From the NCBI RefSeq assembly GCF_030246905.1, contig NZ_CP126741.1:1612001-1676000 (forward strand): DNA of 64,000 nt, written 5' to 3'. The notes beneath the pieces are model-generated. The model was not told the origin of the DNA, made no database searches, and was given only the letters and a program-made list of their open reading frames with translations. The DNA comes from Microbacterium sp. zg-Y818 (GTDB lineage Bacteria; Actinomycetota; Actinomycetes; Actinomycetales; Microbacteriaceae). How positions within the stretch are numbered: position 1 is the first letter of the stretch; each line of letters begins with the position of its first letter. Made by a program: the position numbers and the translations under genes. Positions 1 to 10,420 of this stretch are shown here, one piece after another.

Positions 1-1618
1 CGACGCGGATCGCGAGGCAGCCGTACGCCTCGGCGAGCTTGACGAAGTCGGGGATGCGGATGGTGTTGTGTCCGGTGTTGAGGTCGGTGTTCGAGTATCG
101 GCCGTTGTAGACCAGGGTCTGCCACTGCCGCACCATGCCGAGCGACGAGTTGTTGATGATGGCGACCTTGATGGGGATGTTGTTGATGGCGCAGGTCGCG
201 AGTTCCTGGTTCGTCATCTGGAAGCATCCGTCGCCGTCGATCGCCCACACCACGCGGTCGGGCTCGGCGACCTTGGCGCCCATGGCGGCGGGCACCGCGT
301 AGCCCATGGTGCCGGCGCCGCCGGAGTTGAGCCACGAGTTGGGACGCTCGTACTTGATGAACTGGGCCGACCACATCTGGTGCTGTCCGACGCCGGCGGC
401 GTACACACCCTCGGGCCCGGTGAGCTCGCCGATGCGCTGGATCACGTACTGGGGCGCCATGTGGCCGTCGGTGGGCTGGGCGTAGCCGAGCGGGAACTCG
501 TCGCGCAGGCCGTCGAGGTAGGACCACCATTCGGCGATGTCTGCGCGCTCGGATGCCGCCGCCGTGAACGCACCCTCGAGGTCGACCAGCACCTCTTTGA
601 GGTCGCCGACGATGGGGACGTCCGCGGTGCGGATCTTGGAGATCTCCGCCGGGTCGATGTCGACGTGCACGACCTTCGCGTTCGGGGCGAACAGCGATGC
701 CTTGCCGGTCACGCGGTCGTCGAAGCGCGCGCCCAGCGAAACGATGAGGTCCGACTCCTGCAGAGCGAGCACCGCCGGGACGGTTCCGTGCATGCCGGGC
801 ATGCCCAGGTGCTGCGGGTGCGAGTCGGGGAACGCGCCGCGCGCCATCAGCGTGGTCACGACCGGCGCGCCCGTGGTCTCCGCCAGCTTCAGCAGCTCTT
901 CCGATGCGCGGGAGCGGATCACGCCGCCGCCGACATAGAGCACCGGCTTCTCGGCGGTGGCCAGCAGCTGGGCCGCGGCCTGGATCTGCTTGCCGTGGGC
1001 CTTGGTGACGGGTCGATAGCCGGGCAGGTCCACCCGCGGCGGCCAGACGAACGGCGCCTCCTCCTGCTGGGCATCCTTCGTGATGTCCACCAGCACCGGA
1101 CCCGGGCGCCCCGTGCCGGCGATCTCGAACGCCGCGGCGATGGCACCGGGGATCTCCTCGGCGCGCTTGACCAGGATGGAGTGCTTCGTGATCGGCATGG
1201 TGATGCCGACGATGTCGGCCTCTTGGAACGCGTCCGTGCCCATGAGGGTCGAGAAGACCTGGCCGGTGATGCACACGATCGGCACCGAGTCCATGTACGC
1301 GTCGGCGATCGCGGTGACGAGGTTGGTGGCGCCGGGGCCGCTGGTGGCGATCGCCACGCCGGTCTTGTTGGATGCCGCGGCGTAGCCCTCGGCAGCATGG
1401 CCGGCACCCTGCTCGTGACGCACCAGGATGTGGCGGATCAGCGAGGTGTCCATGAGCGGGTCGTAGACGGGCAGGATCGCGCCGCCGGGCAGGCCGAACA
1501 CGTCGGTCACCCCCAGCAGCTCGAGCGAGCGGACGACCGCCTGGGCGCCGGTGAGGACGGGAGCGGATGCCGCGCGGGCGGGAGGCCGGGGAACGGCGGA
1601 AACGGTGTCTGAGGACAT
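1..1618 (-). CDS. ilvB: Acetolactate synthase large subunit (3' end missing)
   Basis: TPP-dependent enzyme that condenses two pyruvates, or pyruvate with 2-oxobutyrate, in valine, leucine and isoleucine synthesis. The 539 residues present include the catalytic glutamate in VRHEQGA, the SGPGATN loop and the TPP/Mg motif [13 protein letters not shown] followed by INN. Family length is about 600 residues, so the C-terminus lies beyond the left edge of the window. The ATG start has a GAGGT ribosome-binding site. It sits 37 bases downstream of ilvD on the same strand, so the two are probably co-transcribed. No attenuator-like leader is visible in the short gap. Confidence 0.95.
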   Translation of the reverse strand, partial: MSSDTVSAVPRPPARAASAPVLTGAQAVVRSLELLGVTDVFGLPGGAILPVYDPLMDTSLIRHILVRHEQGAGHAAEGYAAASNKTGVAIATSGPGATNLVTAIADAYMDSVPIVCITGQVFSTLMGTDAFQEADIVGITMPITKHSILVKRAEEIPGAIAAAFEIAGTGRPGPVLVDITKDAQQEEAPFVWPPRVDLPGYRPVTKAHGKQIQAAAQLLATAEKPVLYVGGGVIRSRASEELLKLAETTGAPVVTTLMARGAFPDSHPQHLGMPGMHGTVPAVLALQESDLIVSLGARFDDRVTGKASLFAPNAKVVHVDIDPAEISKIRTADVPIVGDLKEVLVDLEGAFTAAASERADIAEWWSYLDGLRDEFPLGYAQPTDGHMAPQYVIQRIGELTGPEGVYAAGVGQHQMWSAQFIKYERPNSWLNSGGAGTMGYAVPAAMGAKVAEPDRVVWAIDGDGCFQMTNQELATCAINNIPIKVAIINNSSLGMVRQWQTLVYNGRYSNTDLNTGHNTIRIPDFVKLAEAYGCLAIRV

Positions 1619-1655
1619 GGGTGTACTACCTCGAGATCCAGGGTTGCTGACGGGA

Positions 1656-3362
1656 CTACCCCGTCACCGCGCCCTCTGCAGCAGAGCGCACGAGTTTGGA
1701 GTACTTGGCCAGAACGCCACGGGTATAGCGCGGGGGAAGGGGCTCCCAGCCTTCTCGGCGGGAACTCAGCTCTGCGTCGCCGACGAGTAGGTCGAGAGTG
1801 CGAGCCGCGATATCGACCCGTATCAGATCACCATCGCGCACGAAGGCGATGGGACCGGAGTCCACCGCTTCGGGTGCTATGTGGCCGATGCACAGGCCGG
1901 TTGTGCCGCCTGAGAATCGTCCGTCCGTCAACAGTAGTACATCTTTTCCGAGGCCGGCCCCCTTGATGGCGGCCGTGATCGCGAGCATCTCGCGCATGCC
2001 GGGACCGCCCTTGGGACCTTCGTAGCGGATGACGATGACGTCGCCCGCGTCGATCTCGCCGGCCTCGAGCGCGTCCATCGCGGCACGCTCCCGCTCGAAC
2101 ACCCGCGCGGGGCCCTCGAACACCGAGGCGTCGAAGCCGGCGGTCTTCACGACCGCGCCTTCTGGCGCGAGTGAGCCGTGCAGGATCGTGATCCCGCCGG
2201 TGGCGTGGATCGGGTCGGCAAAGCTGTGGATGACCTCGCCGTCGATGGGATCCGGGTCCAGCTCGCGCAGGTTCTCGGCCAGCGTCTTGCCGGTGACCGT
2301 GAGCGCGTCACCGTGCAGCAGTCCCTCGTCGAGCATCGCCTTCATGATCACCGGGATGCCGCCGTGACGGTCGACGTCGTTCATGACGTACTTGCCGAAG
2401 GGCTTCATGTCGGCCACGTGCGGGACCTTGTCACCGATGCGGTTGAAGTCGTGAAGGGAGAGTTCGACCTCGGCCTCATTGGCGATGGCGAGCAGGTGCA
2501 GCACGACGTTCGTCGATCCGCCGAGCGCCATCGCCAGGGCGATCGCGTTCTCGAACGCCTCTTTCGTGAGGATGTCGCGCGTCGTGATTCCCTGACGCAG
2601 CAGGTTGACGACCGCCTCGCCCGAGCGGTGGGCGAAGTAGTCGCGACGACGATCGGCCGAGGGCGGTGCCGCGGATCCAGGGAGGCTCAGTCCGAGCGCC
2701 TCGGCGACAGAGGCCATGGTGTTGGCGGTGTACATGCCGCCGCACGCGCCCTCTCCCGGGGCGATGGCGCACTCGATGCGCTTGAGGTCAGCCTCGCTCA
2801 TCTTTCCGGCAAGGCACGCACCCACGGCCTCGAACGAGTCGATGATCGTGACGTCCTTCTCGGTGCCGTCCGAGAGCTTCACCCAGCCCGGAGCGATCGA
2901 GCCGGCGTAGAGGAAGACGCTGGACAGGTCGAGGCGCGCGGATGCCATCAGCATGCCCGGGATCGACTTGTCGCAGCCGGCCAGCAGCACGCTGCCGTCG
3001 AGCCGCTCGGCCATCATCACCGTCTCGACGGAGTCGGCGATGACCTCGCGGCTGACCAGCGAGAAGTGCATGCCCTCGTGGCCCATCGAGATGCCGTCCG
3101 ACACCGAGATCGTGCCGAACTGCAGCGGGTAGCCGCCGCCGGCATGCACGCCCTCTTTCGCACCCTGCGCGAGCCGGTCGAGGCTCAGGTTGCAGGGGGT
3201 GATCTCGTTCCAGCTCGAGGCGATGCCGATCTGGGGCTTGTCCCAGTCGGCGTCGCCCATGCCGACCGCGCGGAGCATCCCCCGGGACGTGGTGGCTTCG
3301 ATGCCGTCGGTGACGACGCGGCTGCGCGGCTTGATGTCGATGGTCTCGTCGGGATTGCTCAC
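1656..3362 (-). CDS. ilvD: Dihydroxy-acid dehydratase
   Basis: Converts 2,3-dihydroxy-3-methylbutyrate or -pentanoate to the 2-oxoacid in branched-chain amino acid synthesis. The 568 residues match full family length. Three cysteines expected to bind the iron-sulfur cluster are present: C57 in ITPCN, C130 in AGCDKSIPG and C207 in [12 protein letters not shown]. It is the first gene of an ilvD-ilvB unit. The 139-base gap to the divergent cbiM would hold both promoters. A long open frame on the opposite strand is a shadow of the GC-rich codon pattern. Confidence 0.96.
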   Translation of the reverse strand: MSNPDETIDIKPRSRVVTDGIEATTSRGMLRAVGMGDADWDKPQIGIASSWNEITPCNLSLDRLAQGAKEGVHAGGGYPLQFGTISVSDGISMGHEGMHFSLVSREVIADSVETVMMAERLDGSVLLAGCDKSIPGMLMASARLDLSSVFLYAGSIAPGWVKLSDGTEKDVTIIDSFEAVGACLAGKMSEADLKRIECAIAPGEGACGGMYTANTMASVAEALGLSLPGSAAPPSADRRRDYFAHRSGEAVVNLLRQGITTRDILTKEAFENAIALAMALGGSTNVVLHLLAIANEAEVELSLHDFNRIGDKVPHVADMKPFGKYVMNDVDRHGGIPVIMKAMLDEGLLHGDALTVTGKTLAENLRELDPDPIDGEVIHSFADPIHATGGITILHGSLAPEGAVVKTAGFDASVFEGPARVFERERAAMDALEAGEIDAGDVIVIRYEGPKGGPGMREMLAITAAIKGAGLGKDVLLLTDGRFSGGTTGLCIGHIAPEAVDSGPIAFVRDGDLIRVDIAARTLDLLVGDAELSSRREGWEPLPPRYTRGVLAKYSKLVRSAAEGAVTG

Positions 3363-3501
3363 GGGTGAATTCTATTGCCGCCGCCGCGGGAACCCGGCCG
3401 CGTGTCGGAGGCCCCCCTGGTGTGGGTCGGAAGGCGGGCTTAGCATCCCCATCTACGACGGTGTCGCAACTGGCACATCGCCCCACACGGTTGGAGAGCG
3501 A

Positions 3502-4191
3502 ATGCACGTTCCAGACGGTTTCTTGGACATCCCCACCTCTGTTGCGACGGGTGTGGTCGCCGTCGCTGCAGTGGCCGTCGCGCTGCCGCGGGCCCGCAAA
3601 GAGGCCGTCGACGATCGCAAGGCGCCGATGGTGGGGATCGTTGCGACCCTCATCTTCGCCGTGCAGATGATCAACTTCCCCGTCGGCGCGGGCACGAGCG
3701 GCCATCTGATGGGAGGGGCGTTGGCGGCCGTGCTGGTGGGCCCGGCCACGGGAGTGCTGTGTCTGACCGTCGTTCTCATCGTGCAGGCCTTCCTCTTCGC
3801 CGACGGCGGGCTCACCGCCCTCGGCACCAACATCACCCTCATCGGCGTCGTCACCGTCGTCGTGGGGTGGTGGGTCTTCCGCGGTGTCGTCGCCCTCGCA
3901 CCCCGCCGCAGCTGGGCGGTGCCGCTGGGCGCCTCGCTGGGTGCCTTCGTGTCGGTGCCCGTCGCAGCCGCGGTCTTCGCAACGCTCTTCGCCGTCGGCG
4001 GGACGGTGGCCGTGCCCGCGGGCACGGTGTTCGCCGCGATGGTCGGCTGGCATGCCGTCATCGGGGTGGGTGAGGCGGTCATCACCGCCCTCGTCGTCTC
4101 GGCAGTGGTCGCCACCCGACCCGACCTCGTCTACGGCATGCGGTTCGTGCGCGTGACATCCGAACGCACCATCCAGGGAGCGACAGCATGA
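3502..4191 (+). CDS. cbiM: CbiM/NikM-type ECF metal transporter membrane component
   Basis: Substrate-specific membrane protein of an energy-coupling-factor transporter for Co2+ or Ni2+. The 229-residue protein opens with MHVPDGFL, the family hallmark in which His2 and the N-terminal amine bind the metal. Several hydrophobic helices follow. The start is fixed by this motif, and the longer open frame upstream is not needed. The ATGA overlap with the next gene begins a tightly coupled M-N-Q-O operon. No cobalamin-riboswitch-like sequence is visible in the 139-base leader, and the metal (Ni or Co) cannot be told from the sequence. Confidence 0.9.
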   Translation: MHVPDGFLDIPTSVATGVVAVAAVAVALPRARKEAVDDRKAPMVGIVATLIFAVQMINFPVGAGTSGHLMGGALAAVLVGPATGVLCLTVVLIVQAFLFADGGLTALGTNITLIGVVTVVVGWWVFRGVVALAPRRSWAVPLGASLGAFVSVPVAAAVFATLFAVGGTVAVPAGTVFAAMVGWHAVIGVGEAVITALVVSAVVATRPDLVYGMRFVRVTSERTIQGATA

Positions 4192-4535
4192 ACGCGACGC
4201 CTCAGCACGACGGGTCTCGGCGCATCTCGACCCGCGCCTTCACGATCGCCTCCTTCGCGATCATCCTGCTCATCGCGTGCGTCGTGAGCTTCGGGGCCTC
4301 GAGCCACCCCGACGGGCTGGAGTTCGTCGCCGAGAGCACCGGGTTCATCGGCGCCGCCGAAGACAGCGCGACCGCCACGAGTCCGTTCGCGGACTACGGC
4401 GCCGTGTTCATCGGCAACCCCTGGCTCTCGCTGGCATTGGCCGGGGCCATCGGCTGCCTCGTGACGTTCGGTCTCGCCTGGATCATCGGCGCCGCCGCCC
4501 GCCGCCGCGCCGTGGCCGAGTCGTCGCCCCGATGA
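4188..4535 (+). CDS. PDGLE-domain accessory protein of the metal transporter
   Basis: A 115-residue membrane protein with a hydrophobic segment at about residues 17-36, the diagnostic PDGLE motif after it, and a second hydrophobic segment near the C-terminus. PDGLE proteins are the CbiN/NikN-like auxiliary subunit, sometimes fused to CbiM, and assist metal loading. Start and stop overlap cbiM and cbiQ by four bases each, which indicates translational coupling. Assignment rests on the motif and operon position. Confidence 0.88.
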   Translation: MNATPQHDGSRRISTRAFTIASFAIILLIACVVSFGASSHPDGLEFVAESTGFIGAAEDSATATSPFADYGAVFIGNPWLSLALAGAIGCLVTFGLAWIIGAAARRRAVAESSPR

Positions 4536-5197
4536 GGAGCTTCGCCGCTCTCCCCGCCGCGCCGGGAGCACGGGGTTTGCGCACCGCGTCGCCGCGGCTG
4601 AAGCTGCTCGCGGTGCTGGCCTTCGCGATCGTAGTCGTGGCCACCCCGCGGGAGTGGTTCGCCGCGTTCGCGGTCTACGGGCTGATCGTCGCAGGGTTCC
4701 TCATCGCCGCCCGGGTGACGCTGCGCACCCTGCTGGCACGCATGGGCATCGAGATCCCGTTCGTCCTGTTCGCCATGCTCATGCCCTTCGTCGCCAGCGG
4801 TCCCCGCGTGGACGCGTGGGGTCTGCAGCTGTCCGTGGAGGGACTGTGGGGAGGCTGGGGGCTGCTTGCCAAGGCGACCCTCGCACTCATGGCATCCATC
4901 GTCCTCGTCAGCACCACCGAGCCACGCGCCATCATCCTGGCGCTCGAACAGCTGCGGCTGCCGCGGGAGCTCACCGCCATCGCCGCATTCATGCTGCGCT
5001 ACCTCGATGTCATCACCGGAGAGTGGAAGCGCATGCGCGTGGCCCAGGACTCGCGGGGGTTCGGTGCCGGCGGCTACAGGTCGTGGCCGGTGCTCGCCCG
5101 TGGGGTGGGTGCGCTGTTCGCGCGCTCCCACGGCCGCGGCGAGCGTGTGCACCTCGCGATGCTCTCGCGCGGATACCTCGAAGCCGGGCGGGCATGA
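4532..5197 (+). CDS. cbiQ: CbiQ-type ECF transporter T component
   Basis: The transmembrane coupling protein of the ECF metal transporter. The 221-residue protein has several hydrophobic helices and a cytoplasmic region with the arginine-containing motifs MRVAQDSRGFGAG and AMLSRGY that contact the ATPases in this family. The ATG lies inside the stop of the PDGLE gene; an upstream in-frame extension reads through that gene and is rejected. The stop overlaps the start of cbiO. Confidence 0.9.
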   Translation: MRSFAALPAAPGARGLRTASPRLKLLAVLAFAIVVVATPREWFAAFAVYGLIVAGFLIAARVTLRTLLARMGIEIPFVLFAMLMPFVASGPRVDAWGLQLSVEGLWGGWGLLAKATLALMASIVLVSTTEPRAIILALEQLRLPRELTAIAAFMLRYLDVITGEWKRMRVAQDSRGFGAGGYRSWPVLARGVGALFARSHGRGERVHLAMLSRGYLEAGRA

Positions 5198-5946
5198 CCG
5201 CCGCCGACATCTCGGTGCGGGCCCTGCACTACCGCTACCCCGGGAGCCGGGCGCAATCCGTGCTGGCCGGCGTCGACTTCGATGTCGCGGCGGGCGAGCG
5301 GGTGGCGATCCTCGGGCCGAACGGCGCGGGCAAGACCACCCTCATGCTGCACCTCAACGGCATCCTGACACCCGACCGAGGATCGATCGCCGTCGGCGGC
5401 ACGCGCATCGACCGCGATACGGTGCGCGAAGTGCGCCGACGGGTGGGGCTGGTGTTCCAGGATCCCGACGACCAGCTCTTCATGCCGACCGTCGGCGAGG
5501 ACGTCGCGTTCGGCCCCTCCAACTATGGGGTGCCTGCGGCGGAGCTGACGAAGCGGGTGGATGACGCGCTCGCGACGGTCGGCCTGCACGACGTCGCCGA
5601 CCGTCAGCCGCAGCATCTGTCGCTGGGCCAGCGACGGCGGGCGGCGATTGCGACCATCCTGTCTATGGACGTCGACGTGATGGTGCTGGATGAGCCGACC
5701 TCCAACCTCGACCCCGGCTCCCGACGGGAGCTGTCGGCGACCCTCGCCGCGCTCCCGGCGACCCAGATCGTCGTGACCCACGACCTGCCGTACGCGCTCG
5801 AGCTCTGCCCGCGCGCCCTCATCCTCGACGGCGGCAGGATCGTCGCCGACGGATCGACCCGTGCGCTGCTGTCGGATGCCGCGCTCATGGCAGCCCACGG
5901 GCTGGAGCTGCCGTGGGGCTTCGACCCGTCCTACGGGCGGCGCTGA
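5194..5946 (+). CDS. cbiO: CbiO-type ECF transporter ATPase
   Basis: Energises cobalt or nickel uptake by the CbiMQ membrane complex. The 250-residue ABC ATPase has Walker A GPNGAGKTT (about residues 41-49), the Q-loop VGLVFQDPDDQLF, signature LSLGQRRRAA, Walker B VMVLDEPTSNLD and a switch histidine in IVVTHD. It is the last gene of the cbiM-PDGLE-cbiQ-cbiO operon, and its ATG overlaps the cbiQ stop. It converges on otsB, 13 bases away. Confidence 0.94.
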   Translation: MTAADISVRALHYRYPGSRAQSVLAGVDFDVAAGERVAILGPNGAGKTTLMLHLNGILTPDRGSIAVGGTRIDRDTVREVRRRVGLVFQDPDDQLFMPTVGEDVAFGPSNYGVPAAELTKRVDDALATVGLHDVADRQPQHLSLGQRRRAAIATILSMDVDVMVLDEPTSNLDPGSRRELSATLAALPATQIVVTHDLPYALELCPRALILDGGRIVADGSTRALLSDAALMAAHGLELPWGFDPSYGRR

Positions 5947-5959
5947 CCTGCCCCGCGCG

Positions 5960-6742
5960 TCACGCGTCCCGCCCGCCCCGCTCCTCGGCGAGCCGCGTCA
6001 GCAGCTCGGCCAGCTCAGGGATTCCGGCGACAGTCACTCTTGCGGCGGTCGGGGCCTCCCCCACACGCACGCCGAGGTCTCCGGGCTGCAGGCTCTGCAG
6101 GGCGTCCTCGTCGGTGACGTCATCGCCGGCGAAGAGCACCGCCGTGGCACCGGTGCGCTCGCGCAGCGCCGCGATCGCGGAATCCTTGCCCTCGTGGCGG
6201 GAGGCGTACTCGACGATGTCCCGCCCCGTCCGGCGACGCCACTCCGGCGCCTGGGCGGCGACGATCTCGTCGACGAGGCGGTTGGCCTCTGCGGCGGTCG
6301 TCGCGTCGGCCCGGCGGGTGTGCACGCCGAGGCCGAACGCCTTCGGCTCGATCCACACGCCGTCGAGGTGTGCCGTGAGCTCCTCCGCACGCCGCTGCAG
6401 GCGGCCGCGCAGCGCGGCGGCGTCGGGCGCGTCGTCCGCGGCGTGCATGCCCGTGCCGGGCTCCCAGTACTCCGCGCCGTGAGAGCCCGACAGCCACAGC
6501 GGCGAGTCGTCGAGGTGCTCGGCGATGAGTCGCAGATCCCGCATGCTGCGGCCGGAGACCAGAGCCACGACGGTGTCGGGCAGCGCGGCCAGCGCCTCCA
6601 CGGCATCCCGCGCCGCCGGCAGCATGCGCGATTCCATCGGATCGTCCTGAAGCGGTGAGAGGGTGCCGTCGAAGTCCAGCGCGACAAGCAGCCGGGGCGT
6701 GGATGCCAGCGCCGCCAGGGCCTCTGCCGCGTCGCCGGTCAC
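5960..6742 (-). CDS. otsB: Trehalose-6-phosphate phosphatase
   Basis: HAD-superfamily enzyme that dephosphorylates trehalose-6-phosphate to trehalose. The 260 residues begin the catalytic fold with ALDFDGTLSP (nucleophile Asp and acid/base Asp), continue with the ALVSGRS motif and end the core with FAGDDVTDEDA, which coordinates Mg. The GTG start overlaps the otsA stop by four bases (GTGA), so the two are translationally coupled and catalyse consecutive steps. Confidence 0.94.
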   Translation of the reverse strand: MTGDAAEALAALASTPRLLVALDFDGTLSPLQDDPMESRMLPAARDAVEALAALPDTVVALVSGRSMRDLRLIAEHLDDSPLWLSGSHGAEYWEPGTGMHAADDAPDAAALRGRLQRRAEELTAHLDGVWIEPKAFGLGVHTRRADATTAAEANRLVDEIVAAQAPEWRRRTGRDIVEYASRHEGKDSAIAALRERTGATAVLFAGDDVTDEDALQSLQPGDLGVRVGEAPTAARVTVAGIPELAELLTRLAEERGGRDA

Positions 6743-8154
6743 GAGCGGGCCCGCCGCACGGCGTCGAGCGCCTCGAGGAACTCGCGCGACCAGTCGTTCA
6801 CGTCGTGCTCGCGCACCTTGCGTCGCAGGCTCCGCATGCGGCGGCCCTGCTCGGCTGCGGGCATCTCGACGGCGCGCACGATCGCGTCCTTGAGCCCCTC
6901 GATGTCGTGCGGGTTGATGCGCAGGGCGGTGCCCAGCTCGTCGGCGGCCCCGGCGAACTCGCTGAGCACCAGCACCCCACGGTTGTCGATGCGGGAGGCG
7001 ACGTACTCCTTCGCCACGAGGTTCATGCCGTCGCGCAGGGCGGTGACGAGCATGACGTCGGCGGCGAGGTACAGCGCCACCATCTCCTCACGCGGGAACG
7101 CCTGATGCAGGTACCGGATGGCGGTGTGGTCCATCGTGTCGAAGTCGCCGTTGGTGCGCCCGACGGTCTGCTCGATCTCGTCACGCAGCTGCACGTAGGC
7201 CGCGACGCGCTCTCGGCTGGGGCTGGCCACCTGCACGAGAGTGACGTCCTCCACCGAGAGCCTGCCGTCCTGCAGCAGCTCGCTGAAGGCCTTGAGCCGA
7301 TGCCGGATGCCCTTGGTGTAGTCGAGGCGGTCCACCCCCAGCAGCACCTTCTTGGGGTTGCCGAGGCTCTCGCGGATCTCGACCGCTCGCGCCTGGATGT
7401 CGGGGCGCTGGGCGAGGGCGATGTAGTCGTCGGCATCGATCGAGATCGGGAATGCCTTGGCCAGCGCCACGCGCTCACGCCCGTCGTCGGTGGGCACCCG
7501 GATGCCGCTGGCCTTGGTCTCGTAGCGCAGCTGACGCCGCACCGCGCGGGCGAAGTTCGAGGCGTCGGCAACCCGCTGGAATCCGATGACGTCCGCTCCC
7601 AGCAGCCCCTCCAGCACCTGCCGGCGCCACGGCAGCTGGGAGTACAGGCCGTACGCGGGGAACGGGATGTGGTGGAAGTAGCCGATCACGAGGTCGGGGC
7701 GCAGCTCCCGCAGCATGCGGGGAACGAGCTGCAGCTGGTAGTCCTGCACCCACACGGTCGCCCCGTCTGCGGCCACCGCCGCAGCGGCCTCGGCGAATCG
7801 GCGGTTGACCCGCACATAGGCCTGCCACCACTCGCGGCGGTAGCGGGGAGGCGAGATGACGTCGTGGTACAGCGGCCAGATGGTGTCGTTCGCGAAGCCC
7901 TCGTAATAGAGCTCGACGTCCTCAGACGTGAGGGGAACGGGCACCAGGTGCATGTCGTCGAAGTCGAACGGCTCGACCACGACGTCGGCCTGCCCGGGCC
8001 AGCCCACCCATGCACCCTCGGTCGTGCGCATGACGGGAGCCAGCGCCGTCACCAGCCCGCCCGGGGACGTGCGCCACTGCTCCTCACCCTCACCGCTTCC
8101 CGACCTGTCCACCGGAAGACGGTTGGCGACGACGACGAAATCGGCAGTGGTCAT
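6739..8154 (-). CDS. otsA: Trehalose-6-phosphate synthase
   Basis: GT20 glycosyltransferase that joins glucose from a nucleotide sugar to glucose-6-phosphate. The 471-residue length is normal for the family. Conserved blocks are VVVANRLPVD at the N-terminus, WVQDYQLQLVP, GYFHHIPFP, GVDRLDYTKGI (donor binding) and LRDGMNLVAKEYV. The start at 8154 is supported by GGAGG seven bases upstream; a longer in-frame extension has no family similarity. First gene of otsA-otsB. Trehalose here probably serves osmotic and desiccation tolerance; the TreS-like gene at 45.5 kb is a second trehalose-related locus. Confidence 0.95.
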   Translation of the reverse strand: MTTADFVVVANRLPVDRSGSGEGEEQWRTSPGGLVTALAPVMRTTEGAWVGWPGQADVVVEPFDFDDMHLVPVPLTSEDVELYYEGFANDTIWPLYHDVISPPRYRREWWQAYVRVNRRFAEAAAAVAADGATVWVQDYQLQLVPRMLRELRPDLVIGYFHHIPFPAYGLYSQLPWRRQVLEGLLGADVIGFQRVADASNFARAVRRQLRYETKASGIRVPTDDGRERVALAKAFPISIDADDYIALAQRPDIQARAVEIRESLGNPKKVLLGVDRLDYTKGIRHRLKAFSELLQDGRLSVEDVTLVQVASPSRERVAAYVQLRDEIEQTVGRTNGDFDTMDHTAIRYLHQAFPREEMVALYLAADVMLVTALRDGMNLVAKEYVASRIDNRGVLVLSEFAGAADELGTALRINPHDIEGLKDAIVRAVEMPAAEQGRRMRSLRRKVREHDVNDWSREFLEALDAVRRARS

Positions 8155-8283
8155 GAGAATCCTCCGTGCGGCGGGCGGGGACTCCAGGCTATCGCCCACC
8201 CCCGCGCGCCGTCCGGGGTTGCGCGGGTGACGCGATTCTGTCAATACCGAGTCCCAGGTCGGTCCGCGCGATAGCGTGGCGGG

Positions 8284-8544
8284 ATGCGCGGCTATCTCTT
8301 CGGATCCGGACTCATCACCAGCATCACCAGCGGCATCACGCTGCTGCGCGGACTGCGCAACGACGAGCCCTTCACCTGGCGCACGGCGCTCGCCTGGCTC
8401 AGCTGGGGCATCTCGCTGGCGCTCGCCATCGGCGCCGTCGTCGACACTCGCCGCGCCAAGCGCGGACACATCGTCCCCGGTGATTCCCCGGTGAAGGGCA
8501 AAGAGCAGAAGCTCATGAAGAAGCGTCTGCAGAAGGCCGGCTGA
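8284..8544 (+). CDS. Small membrane protein of unknown function
   Basis: 86 residues. Two stretches of hydrophobic character, around residues 4-22 (glycine/serine/threonine-rich) and 34-53 (LAWLSWGISLALAIGAVVDT), are followed by a strongly basic tail rich in lysine (KGKEQKLMKKRLQKA). The layout fits a small two-helix inner-membrane protein with a cytoplasmic tail. It is divergent from otsA, separated by 129 bases, and converges on the thiolase gene. I do not recognise the family. Confidence 0.7.
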   Translation: MRGYLFGSGLITSITSGITLLRGLRNDEPFTWRTALAWLSWGISLALAIGAVVDTRRAKRGHIVPGDSPVKGKEQKLMKKRLQKAG

Positions 8545-8581
8545 CCTCAGGCCGAGCAGCCGGCGCGTCCGCTCGGTTGCT

Positions 8582-9766
8582 TCAGCGCGTCAGGATCAGG
8601 GCATCGCCCTGGCCTCCGCCGCCGCACAGTGCCACACCGGCCGTGCCGCTCCCCCGGCGCACGAGCTCGTGCACGGCGTGCACGACGAGCCGGTTGCCGC
8701 TCGCGCCGATCGGGTGCCCGATCGCGATGCCTCCGCCGTGGATGTTGACGATCTCCTCGTCGAGGCCGAGCTCGGCCTGGGACTGCGCGACGACCGCGCC
8801 GAACGCCTCGTTGATCTCGACGAAGTCCAGCTCGGCCGGCTCGAGGCCCTGCTTGCGCAGCGCCTGCTCCATCGCCCGCGCCGGCTGCGCGTGCAGCGAG
8901 TTGTCGGGACCCGCCACCTGGCCGGCCGCGCCGACCACGGCCAGCACGTCCCATCCCTGGTCATCGGCGTGGCTCCTGGTCGTGAGCACGACGGCGGAGG
9001 CGCCGTCGGAGATCTGCGACGCGTTGCCGGCGGTGATGGTCCCCTCCGCGGCGAACGCGGGACGCAGCTTCGCCAGGGTGTCGACCGTGGTCTCCGGCCG
9101 CACGCCCTCATCGCGCGTGATCCGCAGCGGGTCGCCCTTGCGCTGGGGCACATCGACGGGCACGATCTCGTCGTCGAAGACGCCGGCATCCTGTGCCGCG
9201 GCGGCCCGCTGGTGCGACAGCGCCGCCACGTGATCCTGCATGTCGCGGGTCATGCCGAGTCCGCCGTTGTGCCGCTCGGTCGACACCCCCATGCTCTCGC
9301 GGTCGTACGCGTCGGTGAGGCCGTCGTGGGCCATGTGGTCAAGCACTTCGACGCTCCCGTAAGACCAGCCGTCGCGGGAGCCGGTGAGCAGGTGAGGGGC
9401 GCGCGTCATCGACTCCATCCCGGCTGCCACGACGACGCGCGCATCGCCGGTCTGGATCATGCGCTTGGCGTCTATGACCGCCGACAGGCCCGAGAGGCAG
9501 ACCTTGTTCACCGAGGATGCCGGCACGTCCCAGCCGATGCCTGCGGCCACGGCGGCCTGGCGGGCGGGATTCTGTCCGGAGCCGGCGGGAAGCACCTGCC
9601 CGACGATGACGGCGTCGACGGCATCCGCGGGGATGCCGCCGCGCTCGAGTGCGCCGCGGATCGCGAGGGCGCCGAGTTCAGGGGCGGTGAACGAGGCGAG
9701 CTGGCCCTTGAGTCGTCCCTGCGGCGTTCGGGCGGCGGCGACGATGACGACGTCTTCGTGGTTCAT
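8582..9766 (-). CDS. Acetyl-CoA C-acetyltransferase (thiolase)
   Basis: Type II thiolase that reversibly cleaves acetoacetyl-CoA to two acetyl-CoA. The 394 residues include the nucleophile C90 in [10 protein letters not shown], the [10 protein letters not shown] histidine motif and the C-terminal cysteine in [11 protein letters not shown]. Its start overlaps the scoB stop (ATGA). With the CoA-transferase upstream it completes acetoacetate use. A beta-ketoadipyl thiolase role (pcaF) is possible from the IclR/transferase context, but the N-terminal sequence looks more like the acetoacetyl-CoA type. Confidence 0.92.
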   Translation of the reverse strand: MNHEDVVIVAAARTPQGRLKGQLASFTAPELGALAIRGALERGGIPADAVDAVIVGQVLPAGSGQNPARQAAVAAGIGWDVPASSVNKVCLSGLSAVIDAKRMIQTGDARVVVAAGMESMTRAPHLLTGSRDGWSYGSVEVLDHMAHDGLTDAYDRESMGVSTERHNGGLGMTRDMQDHVAALSHQRAAAAQDAGVFDDEIVPVDVPQRKGDPLRITRDEGVRPETTVDTLAKLRPAFAAEGTITAGNASQISDGASAVVLTTRSHADDQGWDVLAVVGAAGQVAGPDNSLHAQPARAMEQALRKQGLEPAELDFVEINEAFGAVVAQSQAELGLDEEIVNIHGGGIAIGHPIGASGNRLVVHAVHELVRRGSGTAGVALCGGGGQGDALILTR

Positions 9767-10416
9767 GCTCCCACCCTAAGAGTGTCGGAGACCGCAAATG
9801 GCGGCTCGGTGGCGGCCTGCACCTCGGCGACGGTCACGCCCGGTGCCGTTTCGACGAGCTGCAGCCCGTCGGGGGTCACGTCGATGACGGCGAGATCGGT
9901 GATGATGCGGTCGACGACGCCGCGGCCGGTGAGCGGCAGCGAGCACGCGTCGACGATCTTGGGCGAGCCGTCGCGGGCGACGTGCTCCATCAGCACGATC
10001 ACCCGTGCCGCGCCGTGCACGAGGTCCATCGCGCCGCCGGGGCCCTTGACCATCTTTCCCGGGATCATCCAGTTCGCGAGGTCCCCCGTCGCCGACACCT
10101 GCATCGCCCCGAGGATCGCGGCGTCGATCTTTCCGCCGCGGATCATTCCGAAGCTGGTCGCGGAGTCGAAGTAGGCCGCGCCGGGGAGCACCGTGACGGT
10201 CTCCTTCCCGGCGTTGATCAGGTCGGGATCGACTTTGTCTTCTGTGGGGTACGGACCGACCCCGAGGATGCCGTTCTCGGACTGCAGAACGACCGTCACC
10301 CCGTCGGGCACGTGGTTGGGCACGAGGGTGGGAAGACCGATGCCGAGGTTGACGTACGAGCCGTCTGTCAGCTCGCGGGCCGCGCGGGCCGCCATCTCGT
10401 CGCGTGTGAGAGCCAT
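9763..10416 (-). CDS. scoB: 3-oxoacid CoA-transferase subunit B
   Basis: Beta subunit of a heterodimeric family I CoA-transferase that moves CoA from succinyl-CoA to acetoacetate or a related 3-oxoacid. The 217-residue protein contains the catalytic glutamate E47 in [11 protein letters not shown] and the glycine-rich LGIGLPTLV. It follows scoA by four bases. The start at [13 protein letters not shown] matches the conserved family N-terminus; upstream in-frame sequence is rejected. Confidence 0.93.
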   Translation of the reverse strand: MALTRDEMAARAARELTDGSYVNLGIGLPTLVPNHVPDGVTVVLQSENGILGVGPYPTEDKVDPDLINAGKETVTVLPGAAYFDSATSFGMIRGGKIDAAILGAMQVSATGDLANWMIPGKMVKGPGGAMDLVHGAARVIVLMEHVARDGSPKIVDACSLPLTGRGVVDRIITDLAVIDVTPDGLQLVETAPGVTVAEVQAATEPPFAVSDTLRVGA

Positions 10417-10420
10417 GGGG

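Noticed and set aside
2178..3368. 396-codon frame opposite ilvD
   Set aside because: It is the complement of a well-supported gene, its product has the Arg/His/Val/Asp-rich composition typical of antisense GC-rich frames, and it has no family motif.
3363..3501. Cobalamin riboswitch before cbiM
   Set aside because: The leader is only 139 bases shared with the ilvD promoter, and no B12-box-like or multi-stem structure is visible.
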